A DNA stretch of 64,000 nucleotides. Origin: Anaerozeibacter sp031551775 (GTDB taxonomy: Bacteria > Bacillota > Clostridia > Christensenellales > Aristaeellaceae). The translations under genes and the position numbers were made by a program. The stretch spans positions 62,001-126,000 of the forward strand of contig JAVBND010000006.1 in the NCBI GenBank assembly GCA_031551775.1, written 5' to 3'. How positions within the stretch are numbered: position 1 is the stretch's first letter; each line of letters starts with the position of its first letter. Shown one piece after another: positions 24,779 through 33,755 of this stretch. A model generated the notes under the pieces. That model did no database searches and had not been told where the DNA came from. It saw only the letters and a list, made by a program, of their open reading frames with translations.

Positions 24779-26626
24779 TTAAGCCTCCTCGACAAAGTCG
24801 ATTTCTTTTTCTATGGCCAATTCCCCATCCAGGTATACGCGCACGATGTGTATGCCCGGTTCAAACGAATTGATGTTGAGCATAATTTCTTCGCGTCCGG
24901 CGTTGAGTTCCCGGCTAAACACCTCGCGTTCACCGCTCAATTCCACGATCTTGCACACAAATTCCACGCCCGGTTCGATTGATTCGATCACAACGGTGGT
25001 TTGCGCGCGATAGTTGACCGGTTGCATTTGACTGACGGTCACGCCTACCTTGGTGCCCATGAGCGCGATTTCACCTTCCGCAAGGCTTTGGCCGATGACG
25101 AGGCCGGATTTCTGTGTGGAAATTTGTTCTGTGATCGCGCCCAGCTCAAACCCGCTCGCGATCAGATGCGCGCGCGCTTCATCAAGCGTATAACCGATGA
25201 GGTTGGGCACTTCACCGCTCTCGCCGCTGATGTGCAGCGCCACCTTGTCACCCGGCTTCACCCATTCGTTGACGCCTGGGCTTTGAGACACCACAAGGCC
25301 CGGCGTGAGGTTAGAGATGTCGAGCACCACGTCGCCCAGCACGAGATCGTTTTCTTCGATGACCCTGACCGCTTCGGAACGCGTCAAATCCTTGAGCTTG
25401 GGCATCAGGAGTTTTTCCTTTCCGGTTGACATGACCAGTACAACCCGGTCGCCCGGCCACACGCTCTCCCCTGCCGCCGGATGCTGTTCGATCACATAGC
25501 CATAGCGCACCTCATCGTTGTGCCGCTCCTCCAAGGTGTGCTTGAGTTCGAGCGCGTCAAGGTTCTCCACCGCTTGTTCAATGTCGAGCATCGTAAGGGA
25601 GGGCATCTCAATGCGCAGAAAAAGCTGGCGGTAAAGCTGGGAGCCGTAATAAATCAGCAAGAAACCCAGCACCGCGCTTATGACCACAACTGTCCAGAGC
25701 CTGAGTTTCTTGAGGAAGCCCTCGCGTTTGCCGAGGCCCTTCACGCGCTGGGTGAATTTCTTCTCGCGCTCGCGCAGGTTGGGCTTATCGACGAACCCGC
25801 CGCGCGGCATGCGAATGGCGCGCTTGAGATCCGCGGCCATCTCGGCGGCGGTCTGATAGCGGCAACTGGATTCTTTGTCGAGCGATTTGAGGATCACCTC
25901 GTCGAGTCCCTTGGACACCGACGGCTCAAGCGTCCGCGCGCTCTTGGGCGGTTCCTGGACGTGCTTTAGCGCTACTGAGATCGGGGTTTCGCCGTCAAAG
26001 GGGACCTCGCCCGTGACCATCTCGTAGAGCACCACGCCTGCGGAATACAAGTCACTCTTTTCGTCGGCAACCTGCCCGGAAGCCTGCTCGGGCGAGAAAT
26101 AATGCACCGATCCGAGCACGTTGCCGTCTGCGTAGGTCTGGGTTGACGAATTGGTGGCGCGCGCGATGCCAAAGTCGGCCACCTTGATGTTGCCTTCGAC
26201 ATCGACCAGTATGTTTTGGGGCTTGATATCGCGGTGGACGACGTGGTTCTTGTGCGCGCAATCAATCGCCGCCAGGATTTTGAGCGTGATCTGGATCGCG
26301 CGCTCCGGCTTGATGCGTCCGGCCCCGCGGATGACCTCTTTGAGGGTTCGGCCTTTGACGTACTCCATGACGATATACCGCACGTCGCCGTCTTGCCCCA
26401 CACCGTAAATGCCCACGATGTTGGGGTGGCTCATCTTGGAAGCCGCTTGGGCCTCCATATTGAAGCGCCGGACAAACTCGGCGTCTTCGTTGAATTCGCT
26501 GCGAAGCGCCTTGATTGCGACTTCGCGCTTCTCCGAGCGGTCATACGCTTGGTAGACCACGGCCATGCCGCCCGATCCGATTACTTCGCCCAGCACGTAA
26601 CGCTCATTCAGCACGCGTTCCATCAT
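24779..26626 (-). CDS. prkC: PASTA-domain Ser/Thr protein kinase (PrkC/Stk)
   Basis: A 615-residue membrane kinase. The cytoplasmic kinase domain (about 10-270) has the GSGGMAVVY loop, Lys39, HRDIKPQN and ADFGIAR. A basic juxtamembrane region is followed by one transmembrane segment near 313-335 (LWTVVVISAVLGFLLIYYG). Three PASTA repeats (about 340-540) bind muropeptides or lipid II in related kinases. A final beta-rich domain of about 70 residues follows. In spore formers the family signals germination and growth. The start overlaps the phosphatase stop, so kinase and phosphatase are translationally coupled. ATG 26626 or 26623 may be used. Confidence 0.95.
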   Translation of the reverse strand: MMERVLNERYVLGEVIGSGGMAVVYQAYDRSEKREVAIKALRSEFNEDAEFVRRFNMEAQAASKMSHPNIVGIYGVGQDGDVRYIVMEYVKGRTLKEVIRGAGRIKPERAIQITLKILAAIDCAHKNHVVHRDIKPQNILVDVEGNIKVADFGIARATNSSTQTYADGNVLGSVHYFSPEQASGQVADEKSDLYSAGVVLYEMVTGEVPFDGETPISVALKHVQEPPKSARTLEPSVSKGLDEVILKSLDKESSCRYQTAAEMAADLKRAIRMPRGGFVDKPNLREREKKFTQRVKGLGKREGFLKKLRLWTVVVISAVLGFLLIYYGSQLYRQLFLRIEMPSLTMLDIEQAVENLDALELKHTLEERHNDEVRYGYVIEQHPAAGESVWPGDRVVLVMSTGKEKLLMPKLKDLTRSEAVRVIEENDLVLGDVVLDISNLTPGLVVSQSPGVNEWVKPGDKVALHISGESGEVPNLIGYTLDEARAHLIASGFELGAITEQISTQKSGLVIGQSLAEGEIALMGTKVGVTVSQMQPVNYRAQTTVVIESIEPGVEFVCKIVELSGEREVFSRELNAGREEIMLNINSFEPGIHIVRVYLDGELAIEKEIDFVEEA

Positions 26627-27345
26627 GGCCGTGCCTCCTGAGCGAGGGCGATGAGCGCCGTGATGTTATCCGGGCCTCCGCGCGAAAGCGCCAGATCGAC
26701 CATCTTCTGAAGCTTTTTCTCCCAGGGATCTTCACCCAGCATCAGCCGCGCAAGTTCGGGGCTTGTCGCATGGTTTGAAAGGCCATCCGAACAAAGCAGC
26801 CATACGTCGTCCGCAAGCGAATCAAGCCGCATGATGTCGGGCGTCACATGGCGGCCGGTGCCGAGCGCGCGGGTGATGACGTTTCGCTGCGGATGATTCT
26901 GCGCTTGCTTGGGCGTCAATTCCCCCTTCTCCACGAGCTCGCTCACGAGAGAATGATCGTTTGAAAGCTGCATGAGCGCGCGATTCCTGAGCAGGTACGC
27001 GCGGCTGTCGCCCACATGAGAAAGATAAACCACCTTTTCGCCAAACCAGAGCGCGGTCAGCGTCGTGCCCATGCCGCGCTTGTTGTGGTCGGTGCTCGCC
27101 GCTTCGTAAATGGCACGGTTGGCGCTCGTCACCGCATTTGTAAGCGCGCTTTCACCAACCCGCGCCGCTTCGCGCAGGTTTTTGGAGAAAATTTCAACCG
27201 CGAGCGCGCTCGCGACCTCGCCAGCAAGATGGCCGCCCATACCGTCGGCGACCGCGCAAAAACACTCGCCCTCGCGCGGCAAATAATAGGCGTCCTCGTT
27301 GTGACTTCGAACCTTGCCGATGTGGGTGATTGCGTAGGCTTTCAT
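26623..27345 (-). CDS. prpC: PP2C-type Ser/Thr phosphatase (PrpC/Stp)
   Basis: A 240-residue PPM-family phosphatase that reverses PrkC phosphorylation. Metal-binding Asp residues are in HNEDAYYLP and VADGMGGHLAGE; later motifs are SHVGDSRAYL and VWLLCSDGLSNH, and the final Asp lies in GGPDNITALIAL. The start ATG 27345 is chosen over 27348 because GGGGAG is 7 bases away. Its stop overlaps the prkC start. Confidence 0.95.
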   Translation of the reverse strand: MKAYAITHIGKVRSHNEDAYYLPREGECFCAVADGMGGHLAGEVASALAVEIFSKNLREAARVGESALTNAVTSANRAIYEAASTDHNKRGMGTTLTALWFGEKVVYLSHVGDSRAYLLRNRALMQLSNDHSLVSELVEKGELTPKQAQNHPQRNVITRALGTGRHVTPDIMRLDSLADDVWLLCSDGLSNHATSPELARLMLGEDPWEKKLQKMVDLALSRGGPDNITALIALAQEARP

Positions 27346-28403
27346 CATTCGTCTCCCCGCTGATGGTTGCTTTCCATCTTTAGTGCAAAGCGCCTGAGTT
27401 GCCCGCACGCGCCTTCGATGTCATCCCCCATCTCGCGGCGGCGCGTGGCTGAGATGTGACGCTCGGTCAAGCGGTTCAGGAAGCGCGCAATCGCGTCTTC
27501 CCCCGGCGCTTCCAGATTTTTCTCTTTGACTTGGTTCAGCGCGATCAGGTTCACATGGCACTGCATGCCGCGCAGGCGCTTTGACAGTTCGTCCGCGCAG
27601 TCCACGCCGTCGTTTATCCCCTTGACGAGCGCGTACTCCATGATCACGCGCCGACCGGTCTTTTCAATGTAGTACCTGCAGGCGTCAAGCGTCTCGTCCA
27701 TGGAATAGACGCGCGCAATGGGCATGAGCTTTTGCCGGATCTCGTCGTTTGGCGCGTGCAGCGACAGGGACAATGTGACGGGCAGCTTTTCCTCAGCAAA
27801 ACGCTTCATCTGCGCAACCAGACCGCAGGTCGAAAGTGAGATGGCGCGCATCGAGAGGTTTAAAAGCCGTTCATCGGTTGCCACACGCAGGAACTTCACC
27901 ACATTTTCGTAATTGTCGAGCGGTTCGCCGCTGCCCATCAGCACCAGGTTGTGAACGCGCGCGCCTTCCGCCCGGAGGCGTTCATTGGCGCACAGCACCT
28001 GACCGATCATCTCGCCGCTCGTCAGGTTGCGCACGCAACCATCAAGCGTTGACGCGCAAAACGCGCAGCCCATTTTGCAGCCCACCTGCGTAGACAGGCA
28101 CAGCGTCGCGCCGTGTTTGTAGCGCATCAGGACGCCCTCGATCAGGTTGCCGTCTGAGAGTTCATAGAGGTATTTTTCGGTCCCGTCGGTCAGCGACTTA
28201 CGCGCTTCGCGGATGGTGACGGGATTGGTCAGCGCCTCTTGCGCCATTTTTTCGCGCATCGCACCGGGCAGGTTCTTCATATCGGCAATGGCCGCGCCGA
28301 GTGCGACCCACTTTTCGATTTGCCTTGCACGAAAGGGTTTCTCGCCAAGCGTCCGGGCGAAGGCTTCCAGTTCTTCCGGCGTCATGCCGCACAGTTCAAT
28401 CAT
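27345..28403 (-). CDS. rlmN: 23S rRNA/tRNA adenine C2-methyltransferase RlmN
   Basis: A 352-residue radical SAM enzyme that methylates A2503 of 23S rRNA (and A37 of some tRNAs). The cluster motif GCKMGCAFCAS supplies three Cys; the resolving Cys is in DDIEGACGQL near the C-terminus, and the substrate-carrying Cys lies in the same tail region as in the family. GSGEPLDNYENV and SLHAPNDEIRQKLMP are standard. ATG 28403 overlaps the rsmB stop and has GAGG 8 bases upstream. Confidence 0.95.
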   Translation of the reverse strand: MIELCGMTPEELEAFARTLGEKPFRARQIEKWVALGAAIADMKNLPGAMREKMAQEALTNPVTIREARKSLTDGTEKYLYELSDGNLIEGVLMRYKHGATLCLSTQVGCKMGCAFCASTLDGCVRNLTSGEMIGQVLCANERLRAEGARVHNLVLMGSGEPLDNYENVVKFLRVATDERLLNLSMRAISLSTCGLVAQMKRFAEEKLPVTLSLSLHAPNDEIRQKLMPIARVYSMDETLDACRYYIEKTGRRVIMEYALVKGINDGVDCADELSKRLRGMQCHVNLIALNQVKEKNLEAPGEDAIARFLNRLTERHISATRRREMGDDIEGACGQLRRFALKMESNHQRGDE

Positions 28404-30097
28404 GGGCGCGTCCTCACCATGCGCGCGATGAAGAAACCTTCCATCCCGTCTTCGTGCGCCTGCAATTGCAAACACCCGCCCTTAAAACGCGCCTTGAGTG
28501 CATCCGGCAGCCAGTCGGTTGAAGGATCCGGCGTGTATTCCGGATGCCTTTCAAGAAAAGCCTTGATCTGGCGCTCGTTTTCATCCTTGAGCACGGTGCA
28601 TGTGGAATAGATGAGCCGTCCGCCCACGCGCGGATAGCGCGCGCATGCGTCGAGTATCTTCTTTTGAAGCGCGCACAACGCCTCAATATCTTCTTCCCGC
28701 ACGCGGTACTTGATGTCAGGCTTGTTCACCATGACGCCAAGGCCGGTACACGGCGCGTCAACCAGCACCGCGTCATACGCCATTTCGCAGTCTTCACGAT
28801 GGATGGAGGCGTCGCGCACCATGGGGCGCAGGTTGTCAAGGCGCAGGCGCTGCTTGACCGCGCGCAGCAACTCCACGCGGTGTTCGTGCACGTCCCATGC
28901 CTGAACGCGGCCAGTCAGGCCCATAAGTTCCGCGATCAGGGCGGACTTGCCGCCGGGCGCCGCGCAAGCGTCCAGAATGTTCTCGGCACGCTTTGGCTCG
29001 ACCGCGAGAGCCGCGAGCATCGAACCCTCGCCTTGAATGGTAAAAAGGCCGGCTTTGTAGTCCGGATCACTCGCGAGGTCGCCGGCGCTCGTCAGCTTCA
29101 GCGCGTGCTGCGCGCTTCCCTTTTCAAAGCGCCAATTCTTTTGATCGGCGTAGGCGACAAACTGCGTATCGTCAAAGCGCAGGAGGTTGGGCCGAACCGT
29201 TTGCGTGCGCTCGTCCGGGCGGTACGCGATCATGCGCTCGGCTTCGTCCATGCCGTAGTCCGCCATCAGGCGCTTTGAAAGCGCCTCGGGCAGCGAGTGC
29301 ATGACGCTTATGTACTTGACCGGATCGTCCTCGCGCGCGGGATAATGAATCTCGCCCGCGTCGCGCGCGCGCAGCAGGTTCCTCAGCGCGCCGTTCACCA
29401 GCGGCACGAATTGCTCGCGCCCCAACGCGCGCGTTTGCTTGACCGCCTCGTCCACCGCCGCAAAATCGGGTACGCGGTCCATGAACAGTACCTGGGCAAC
29501 CGCGATGTGAAGAATGTCTTCGATTACAGGCTCGGGCATTGAGGCAACGAACTGACCCAGCACCCACGAAATGCGCAGTCGGTTTTCAAGCGCCGCATAA
29601 AACAGCATGGTGGCAAAGCGCTTGTCCTCGCTCGACAGATTGCGCGCCGCGCGCAGGTGATCGCTCAGCGCCAAGGTGGCATAAGCCTTGACGCGCGTGA
29701 CCTCCGCCAGCGCGTCAAGCGCCACGCGCCGGGCGGTTGGGCCCGAAGGGCGCGCGGGCTTTAAAGGCTTGGCTTGCGGCTTTGTATAACGCTTGTCGCC
29801 GCGTTCGTCCATGGGTTTTGAATAACGGTTTCCAGGGTTTCCCCGTTCTCCCGCGGGCTTTGGGAAGCGGCTCTTATCAGGTTTTCCCGGTTCACCCGTG
29901 GGCTTTGGGAAGCGGCTCTTATCAGGTTTTCCCCGTTCACCCGCAGGCTTTGAAAACTTGCCGTATCCCGGCTTGCCCGTGCCGCCTGCGTTGCGGCCGG
30001 TCGATCCGCTCCCGCCGCGCTCAGACGGGCCCTGCCCGCGCGAGCGCCCGAAAGGCTGCCCTTCGCCATTGCCGCGTCCAAACTTCTCCTTATCCAT
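28400..30097 (-). CDS. rsmB: 16S rRNA m5C967 methyltransferase RsmB with repetitive N-terminal tail
   Basis: A 565-residue protein. Residues about 140-265 form the NusB-like domain (RRVALDALAEV, FATMLFYAALENR). The SAM-dependent methyltransferase domain has ILDACAAPGGKSALIAELM and the catalytic motif VDAPCTGLG with Cys, then YSTCTVLKDEN with the second Cys. The first 115 residues are unusual: Gly-, Arg-, Lys- and Pro-rich with about three 15-residue repeats based on KPxGExGKPDKSRFP, probably disordered and RNA-binding. Normal RsmB lacks this. The start ATG 30097 overlaps fmt by 8 bases; a longer form from 30163 is possible. Confidence 0.92.
   Translation of the reverse strand: MDKEKFGRGNGEGQPFGRSRGQGPSERGGSGSTGRNAGGTGKPGYGKFSKPAGERGKPDKSRFPKPTGEPGKPDKSRFPKPAGERGNPGNRYSKPMDERGDKRYTKPQAKPLKPARPSGPTARRVALDALAEVTRVKAYATLALSDHLRAARNLSSEDKRFATMLFYAALENRLRISWVLGQFVASMPEPVIEDILHIAVAQVLFMDRVPDFAAVDEAVKQTRALGREQFVPLVNGALRNLLRARDAGEIHYPAREDDPVKYISVMHSLPEALSKRLMADYGMDEAERMIAYRPDERTQTVRPNLLRFDDTQFVAYADQKNWRFEKGSAQHALKLTSAGDLASDPDYKAGLFTIQGEGSMLAALAVEPKRAENILDACAAPGGKSALIAELMGLTGRVQAWDVHEHRVELLRAVKQRLRLDNLRPMVRDASIHREDCEMAYDAVLVDAPCTGLGVMVNKPDIKYRVREEDIEALCALQKKILDACARYPRVGGRLIYSTCTVLKDENERQIKAFLERHPEYTPDPSTDWLPDALKARFKGGCLQLQAHEDGMEGFFIARMVRTRP
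29835..29969 (-). repeat. In-frame 45-bp tandem repeats in rsmB
   Basis: Three copies with a 45-bp period encode KPxGExGKPDKSRFP-type units. The first two are nearly identical at the DNA level; the third has diverged. Such repeats can change copy number by slippage without shifting frame. Confidence 0.75.
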
Positions 30098-31025
30098 TGA
30101 GCACCATCCCCTCCGGGATCGACTTGCCGCGCAAGTACGCCCGGGCTTCCATTCGCTTCGCATTCGGGGCCTGAATCTCGATCAGCTCCAAAGCGCCGCC
30201 GCCGCAGGCGACGATCAGCCCTTTCCTGCCGTCCGAAACCAACACTTCGCCCGGCGCGCCTTGGTATTCACCTTCGGCTTGCTTCGCCTTCCACACCTTG
30301 AGCACGCCTTCGCGCATCCCGGCATAAGCCCCCGGCCACGGGTCAAGCGCGCGCACCTGTCGCGCGAGATGCGCGGCATCTTGCGTAAAATCCATCAGCC
30401 CCATCTCTTTTTGAAGCATCGGTTCATAGGTCGCGAGCGCCGCGTCCTGCGCCTCGCGCGGACAGTCCCCGTTTTCAATCGCGCTTACTGTCCTCAGCAA
30501 CACTTGCGCGCCCATCTCAGCGAGCCGCGCGGTCAGCTCGCCCGCCGTTTCATAAAGACCGACTTCGGTTTCTTCCTTGAAGATCATATCGCCCGTATCG
30601 AGTCCTTTATCGGTAAACATCGTCGTAACGCCCGTCGTCTTATCGCCCATCCAAATCGCCCAGTTGATGGGCGCCGCGCCACGGTGGCGCGGCAGAAGCG
30701 ACGCGTGGACGTTGACCGTGCCAAGGCGCGGGACCTGAAGGTTTTCGCCGGACAAAATCTGCCCGAAGGCTGCCGTTACGCACAGGTCGGGCGCGAAGGC
30801 CTTTAGTGCTTCAAGTCCTTCCGGGCGGCGGATTTTTTCCACTTGAACAACCGGAACGCCTCGCTGCTCGGCCAGCAACTTCACCGGGCAGGCGCGCGTC
30901 TTCCCCCCGCGTCCCGCCGGTCGGTCGGGTTGGGTAAACGCACCTGTCACGTCATAGCCCGCGTCCAGCAGCGCCCTGAGCGAAGGCACGGCGAAATCCG
31001 GTGTCCCCATGAATACGATGCGCAT
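30090..31025 (-). CDS. fmt: Methionyl-tRNA formyltransferase
   Basis: An enzyme of about 311 residues that formylates initiator Met-tRNA using 10-formyl-THF. The N-terminal Rossmann part starts MRIVFMGTPDFAVP; the catalytic Asn/His/Asp region shows LPRHRGAAPINWAI and TDKGLDTGDMI. A C-terminal OB-type domain follows. ATG 31025 is favoured over 31028 by distance from GAGGG. It is paired with def, whose product removes the formyl group. Confidence 0.95.
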   Translation of the reverse strand: MRIVFMGTPDFAVPSLRALLDAGYDVTGAFTQPDRPAGRGGKTRACPVKLLAEQRGVPVVQVEKIRRPEGLEALKAFAPDLCVTAAFGQILSGENLQVPRLGTVNVHASLLPRHRGAAPINWAIWMGDKTTGVTTMFTDKGLDTGDMIFKEETEVGLYETAGELTARLAEMGAQVLLRTVSAIENGDCPREAQDAALATYEPMLQKEMGLMDFTQDAAHLARQVRALDPWPGAYAGMREGVLKVWKAKQAEGEYQGAPGEVLVSDGRKGLIVACGGGALELIEIQAPNAKRMEARAYLRGKSIPEGMVLNG

Positions 31026-31501
31026 CATTCGCCCTCGTCTTCCTCAAATTGATGGGTCACGTCTTCAATCATCTTGTCGGTATACAGGATGCCTTCCAAA
31101 TGGTCAAGCTCGTGCGCGATAGCGGTGGCGAGAAATCCTTCGCCCGTCAATTCAAACGGCTTTCCATCGCGGCCAAATGCGCGCACGGTGATCTTTTCCG
31201 GCCGCTCTACCGTGCAGCGGCGGCCTGGGATGCTCAGACACCCTTCGGGGTTGATCTGCGCGCCCTCTGCGGAAATGATCTCGGGGTTGATCAGTTCGAT
31301 CAACCCTTCCCCCACGTCGATGACCACAACGCGCCGGAGAATGCCCACTTGCGGCGCGGCAAGCCCCGCACCGTCGGCCTGATACATCGTCTGCCCCATA
31401 TCGTCAAGCAGCGTGCGAATCCTCCGATCAATCACATCGACCGGCCTCGAACGTCTGCGCAGCGTCTCGTCACCTTCAAGCAAAATTTTTCTTACTGCCA
31501 C
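31025..31501 (-). CDS. def: Peptide deformylase
   Basis: A 158-residue metalloenzyme that removes the N-formyl group from nascent proteins. Its three motifs are intact: GAGLAAPQVG, EGCLSIPG (metal Cys) and AHELDHLEG (HExxH-type metal ligands). The start is GTG 31501 with AGGTGAGG just upstream; reading further upstream would run into priA. It lies 10 bases after the priA stop and overlaps fmt. Confidence 0.95.
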   Translation of the reverse strand: MAVRKILLEGDETLRRRSRPVDVIDRRIRTLLDDMGQTMYQADGAGLAAPQVGILRRVVVIDVGEGLIELINPEIISAEGAQINPEGCLSIPGRRCTVERPEKITVRAFGRDGKPFELTGEGFLATAIAHELDHLEGILYTDKMIEDVTHQFEEDEGE

Positions 31502-31511
31502 TGTCCTCACC

Positions 31512-33755
31512 TCAAAACATGTTGGCTGGATTGATCTCCAGCTCCGCGCTGACGCCATCGGGCGCAGCGCGTGCATAGTCTTCCATTTCGCGCATCACCC
31601 GCTCAGCTTTTGCGCGCGCATACAGCTTCACAAACAATTGCCAGCGCGTCTCCCCCCTGATCCGCGCAATCGGCGCTTCCAGCGCGCGCATGGTGATGAC
31701 TTCCTCTTCAAGCCCTTCATCCGATAGAAAAGACTTGAGTCTTCTCTCGTACGCTTCCGCAGTGTTTTTCGCCTTTTCTCCGTCCTTGCTCGACACCAGC
31801 AAGCGGGCCATCACGGTGAACGGCGGATAGAGCGCGCGCCGCCTGAGTCGCGCCTCCTGATGGTAAAACGCGCGGTAATCAGCCTTGGAGGCCAGTGCGA
31901 TCGCGTAATTGTCCACTTCGTAACTCTGGACAATCACCCTTCCGGGCGTACCGGCGCGCCCCGCGCGGCCCGAAGCCTGTGTAATCAATTGGAACGTGCG
32001 CTCGGCGCTTCGATAATCCGGCAGGTTCAACGTCATGTCGGCGGCGATGACGCCCACCAGCGTAACCCCCGGGAAATCAAGGCCCTTCGCGATCATCTGC
32101 GTGCCGATCAGGACGTTGGTTTCCCCGCGCCGAAATGCCGACAGGATCTTCTCGTGCGCGTCTTTTCCGCGCGTGGTATCCATGTCCATACGGGAGACTC
32201 TCGCCTCGGGCCAGCGCTTCTTGACCTCGTCTTCCACCTTCTGCGTACCGATCCCGAAGTACTTGATATACTTGCTGCCGCACGCGGGGCATACGGATGG
32301 CGGTGTGCGCGTCGCGGCGCAATAGTGGCATTTGAGCTGGCCTTCCGCTTGGTGGTAGGTCAGCGAAACATCGCAGTCCTCGCATTTTTCCACGTACCCG
32401 CACGACCGGCAGGACACGAAGGTCGAATACCCGCGGCGGTTGAGCATGAGCATGGCCTGCTGACCTTTTTTGAGCGTTTCGTCCATCGCCTGTTGGAGAG
32501 GGCCGCTAAAAATCGAGTGGTTGCCCCTCGCCAGTTCTTCACTCATGTCAACCAGCGCGACATCCGGCATGGGGCGCCCGTTTACGCGCTCGTTGAGTTC
32601 GAGCAATTCATATTTGTTTTCAGGTCTGACGCCCGGCATCGCGCGCATGTAGCTGGCGATGGAGGGCGTGGCGCTGCCGAGCACCAACGCCGCGCGAGAC
32701 AAATCACAGCGAAATCGCGCCACTTCGCGCGCGTCATAGCGGGGCCGTTTTTCCGATTGATAGGTGTGCTCGTGCTCCTCGTCAACGACAATCAGACCCA
32801 GTTCCGCAACCGGCGCAAATACCGCCGAGCGCGCGCCCACGACCACGCGCGCCTCGCCGGAGCGAATGCGGCGCCACTCATCGTAGCGCTCACCCGCCGA
32901 CAAGCGTGAATGCAGCACCGCCGCGCCTTCGCCAAAGCGCGAACGGAACCAGTCGGTCATCTGAGGCGTCAGCGCAATTTCAGGCACCAGTACGATGGCG
33001 CCTTTTCCCTTAGACAGCGCATGGCGAATCAGGCGAATGTACACTTCGGTCTTTCCGCTGCCGGTCACACCCGCGAGCAAGAACCGCCCGCCGCCGCTGT
33101 CCATGGCTCTGATGACGCGATCTGCCGCCTCCTGCTGATAGCAGGTCAAGTCGGGATCGACTTCGCCGCGCGTGGGCGCTTCGTGCCAGGGAACGCGCCG
33201 CGCAGCTTCAGACTCCACCGCGACCAGGCCCGCTTTTTCAAGCGCCCTGACCGCTTGATGTGCGCCTTCGATCTGGCTCGCGACAGCCGGTAGCGCAGCC
33301 GGACCCGCTTCGAGGCGCTCGAGCACCTGGACTTGGCGGTGCGCGCGCGCGCGCACACGCTTCGCGTCCTCAAGCGCTTCGCCGGATACCAGCAGCCGGA
33401 CGACGTTGACCGTCTTATCTCCCACGCGCTCGCCGCGCAGTTCCGCTGGAATCATGAGCCGGAGCGCGGCGGCAAGGGTGGAGCGGTACTTGTCCTTGAT
33501 CCAATTGGCAAGTTCCATCAGTTCCGGCAGGATCAGCGGGTAGTTCTCCATGGCGCGGATGACCGCTTTTATCCGCGCGGGATCGACGCCCGGTTCATTC
33601 GTCAGTTCGGTCACGAACCCCTCAATCTTGCGCGCGCCAAACGGCACAAGAACCCGTTGCCCGGGCACAAGCGCCATCTGATCGGGGACGAGGTACGTAT
33701 AGGGGCGATCGACGTCGTTCACCGACAGATCGACCACCACGCGCGCGTACGTCAT
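31512..33755 (-). CDS. priA: Primosomal helicase PriA
   Basis: A 747-residue replication-restart helicase. The N-terminal 3'-end DNA-binding domain opens ARVVVDLSVNDVDRPYTY. Walker A is GVTGSGKTEVYIRL, the helicase motif II is VDEEHEHTYQSE, and motif III is LVLGSATPS. Eight zinc Cys lie in CRSCGYVEKCEDCD and CHYCAATRTPPSVCPACG. Later segments include RMDMDTTRGKDAHEKIL and IGTQMIAKGLDFPGV. The ATG overlaps the coaBC stop (ATGA). Confidence 0.96.
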   Translation of the reverse strand: MTYARVVVDLSVNDVDRPYTYLVPDQMALVPGQRVLVPFGARKIEGFVTELTNEPGVDPARIKAVIRAMENYPLILPELMELANWIKDKYRSTLAAALRLMIPAELRGERVGDKTVNVVRLLVSGEALEDAKRVRARAHRQVQVLERLEAGPAALPAVASQIEGAHQAVRALEKAGLVAVESEAARRVPWHEAPTRGEVDPDLTCYQQEAADRVIRAMDSGGGRFLLAGVTGSGKTEVYIRLIRHALSKGKGAIVLVPEIALTPQMTDWFRSRFGEGAAVLHSRLSAGERYDEWRRIRSGEARVVVGARSAVFAPVAELGLIVVDEEHEHTYQSEKRPRYDAREVARFRCDLSRAALVLGSATPSIASYMRAMPGVRPENKYELLELNERVNGRPMPDVALVDMSEELARGNHSIFSGPLQQAMDETLKKGQQAMLMLNRRGYSTFVSCRSCGYVEKCEDCDVSLTYHQAEGQLKCHYCAATRTPPSVCPACGSKYIKYFGIGTQKVEDEVKKRWPEARVSRMDMDTTRGKDAHEKILSAFRRGETNVLIGTQMIAKGLDFPGVTLVGVIAADMTLNLPDYRSAERTFQLITQASGRAGRAGTPGRVIVQSYEVDNYAIALASKADYRAFYHQEARLRRRALYPPFTVMARLLVSSKDGEKAKNTAEAYERRLKSFLSDEGLEEEVITMRALEAPIARIRGETRWQLFVKLYARAKAERVMREMEDYARAAPDGVSAELEINPANMF

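Noticed and set aside
29835..29969. A short CRISPR-like or non-coding repeat array
   Set aside because: The repeats are in frame, encode a regular 15-residue unit within rsmB, and have no spacers.
31860..32909. A 349-codon plus-strand frame opposite priA
   Set aside because: priA is intact with all helicase motifs; the antisense frame has no recognisable features.
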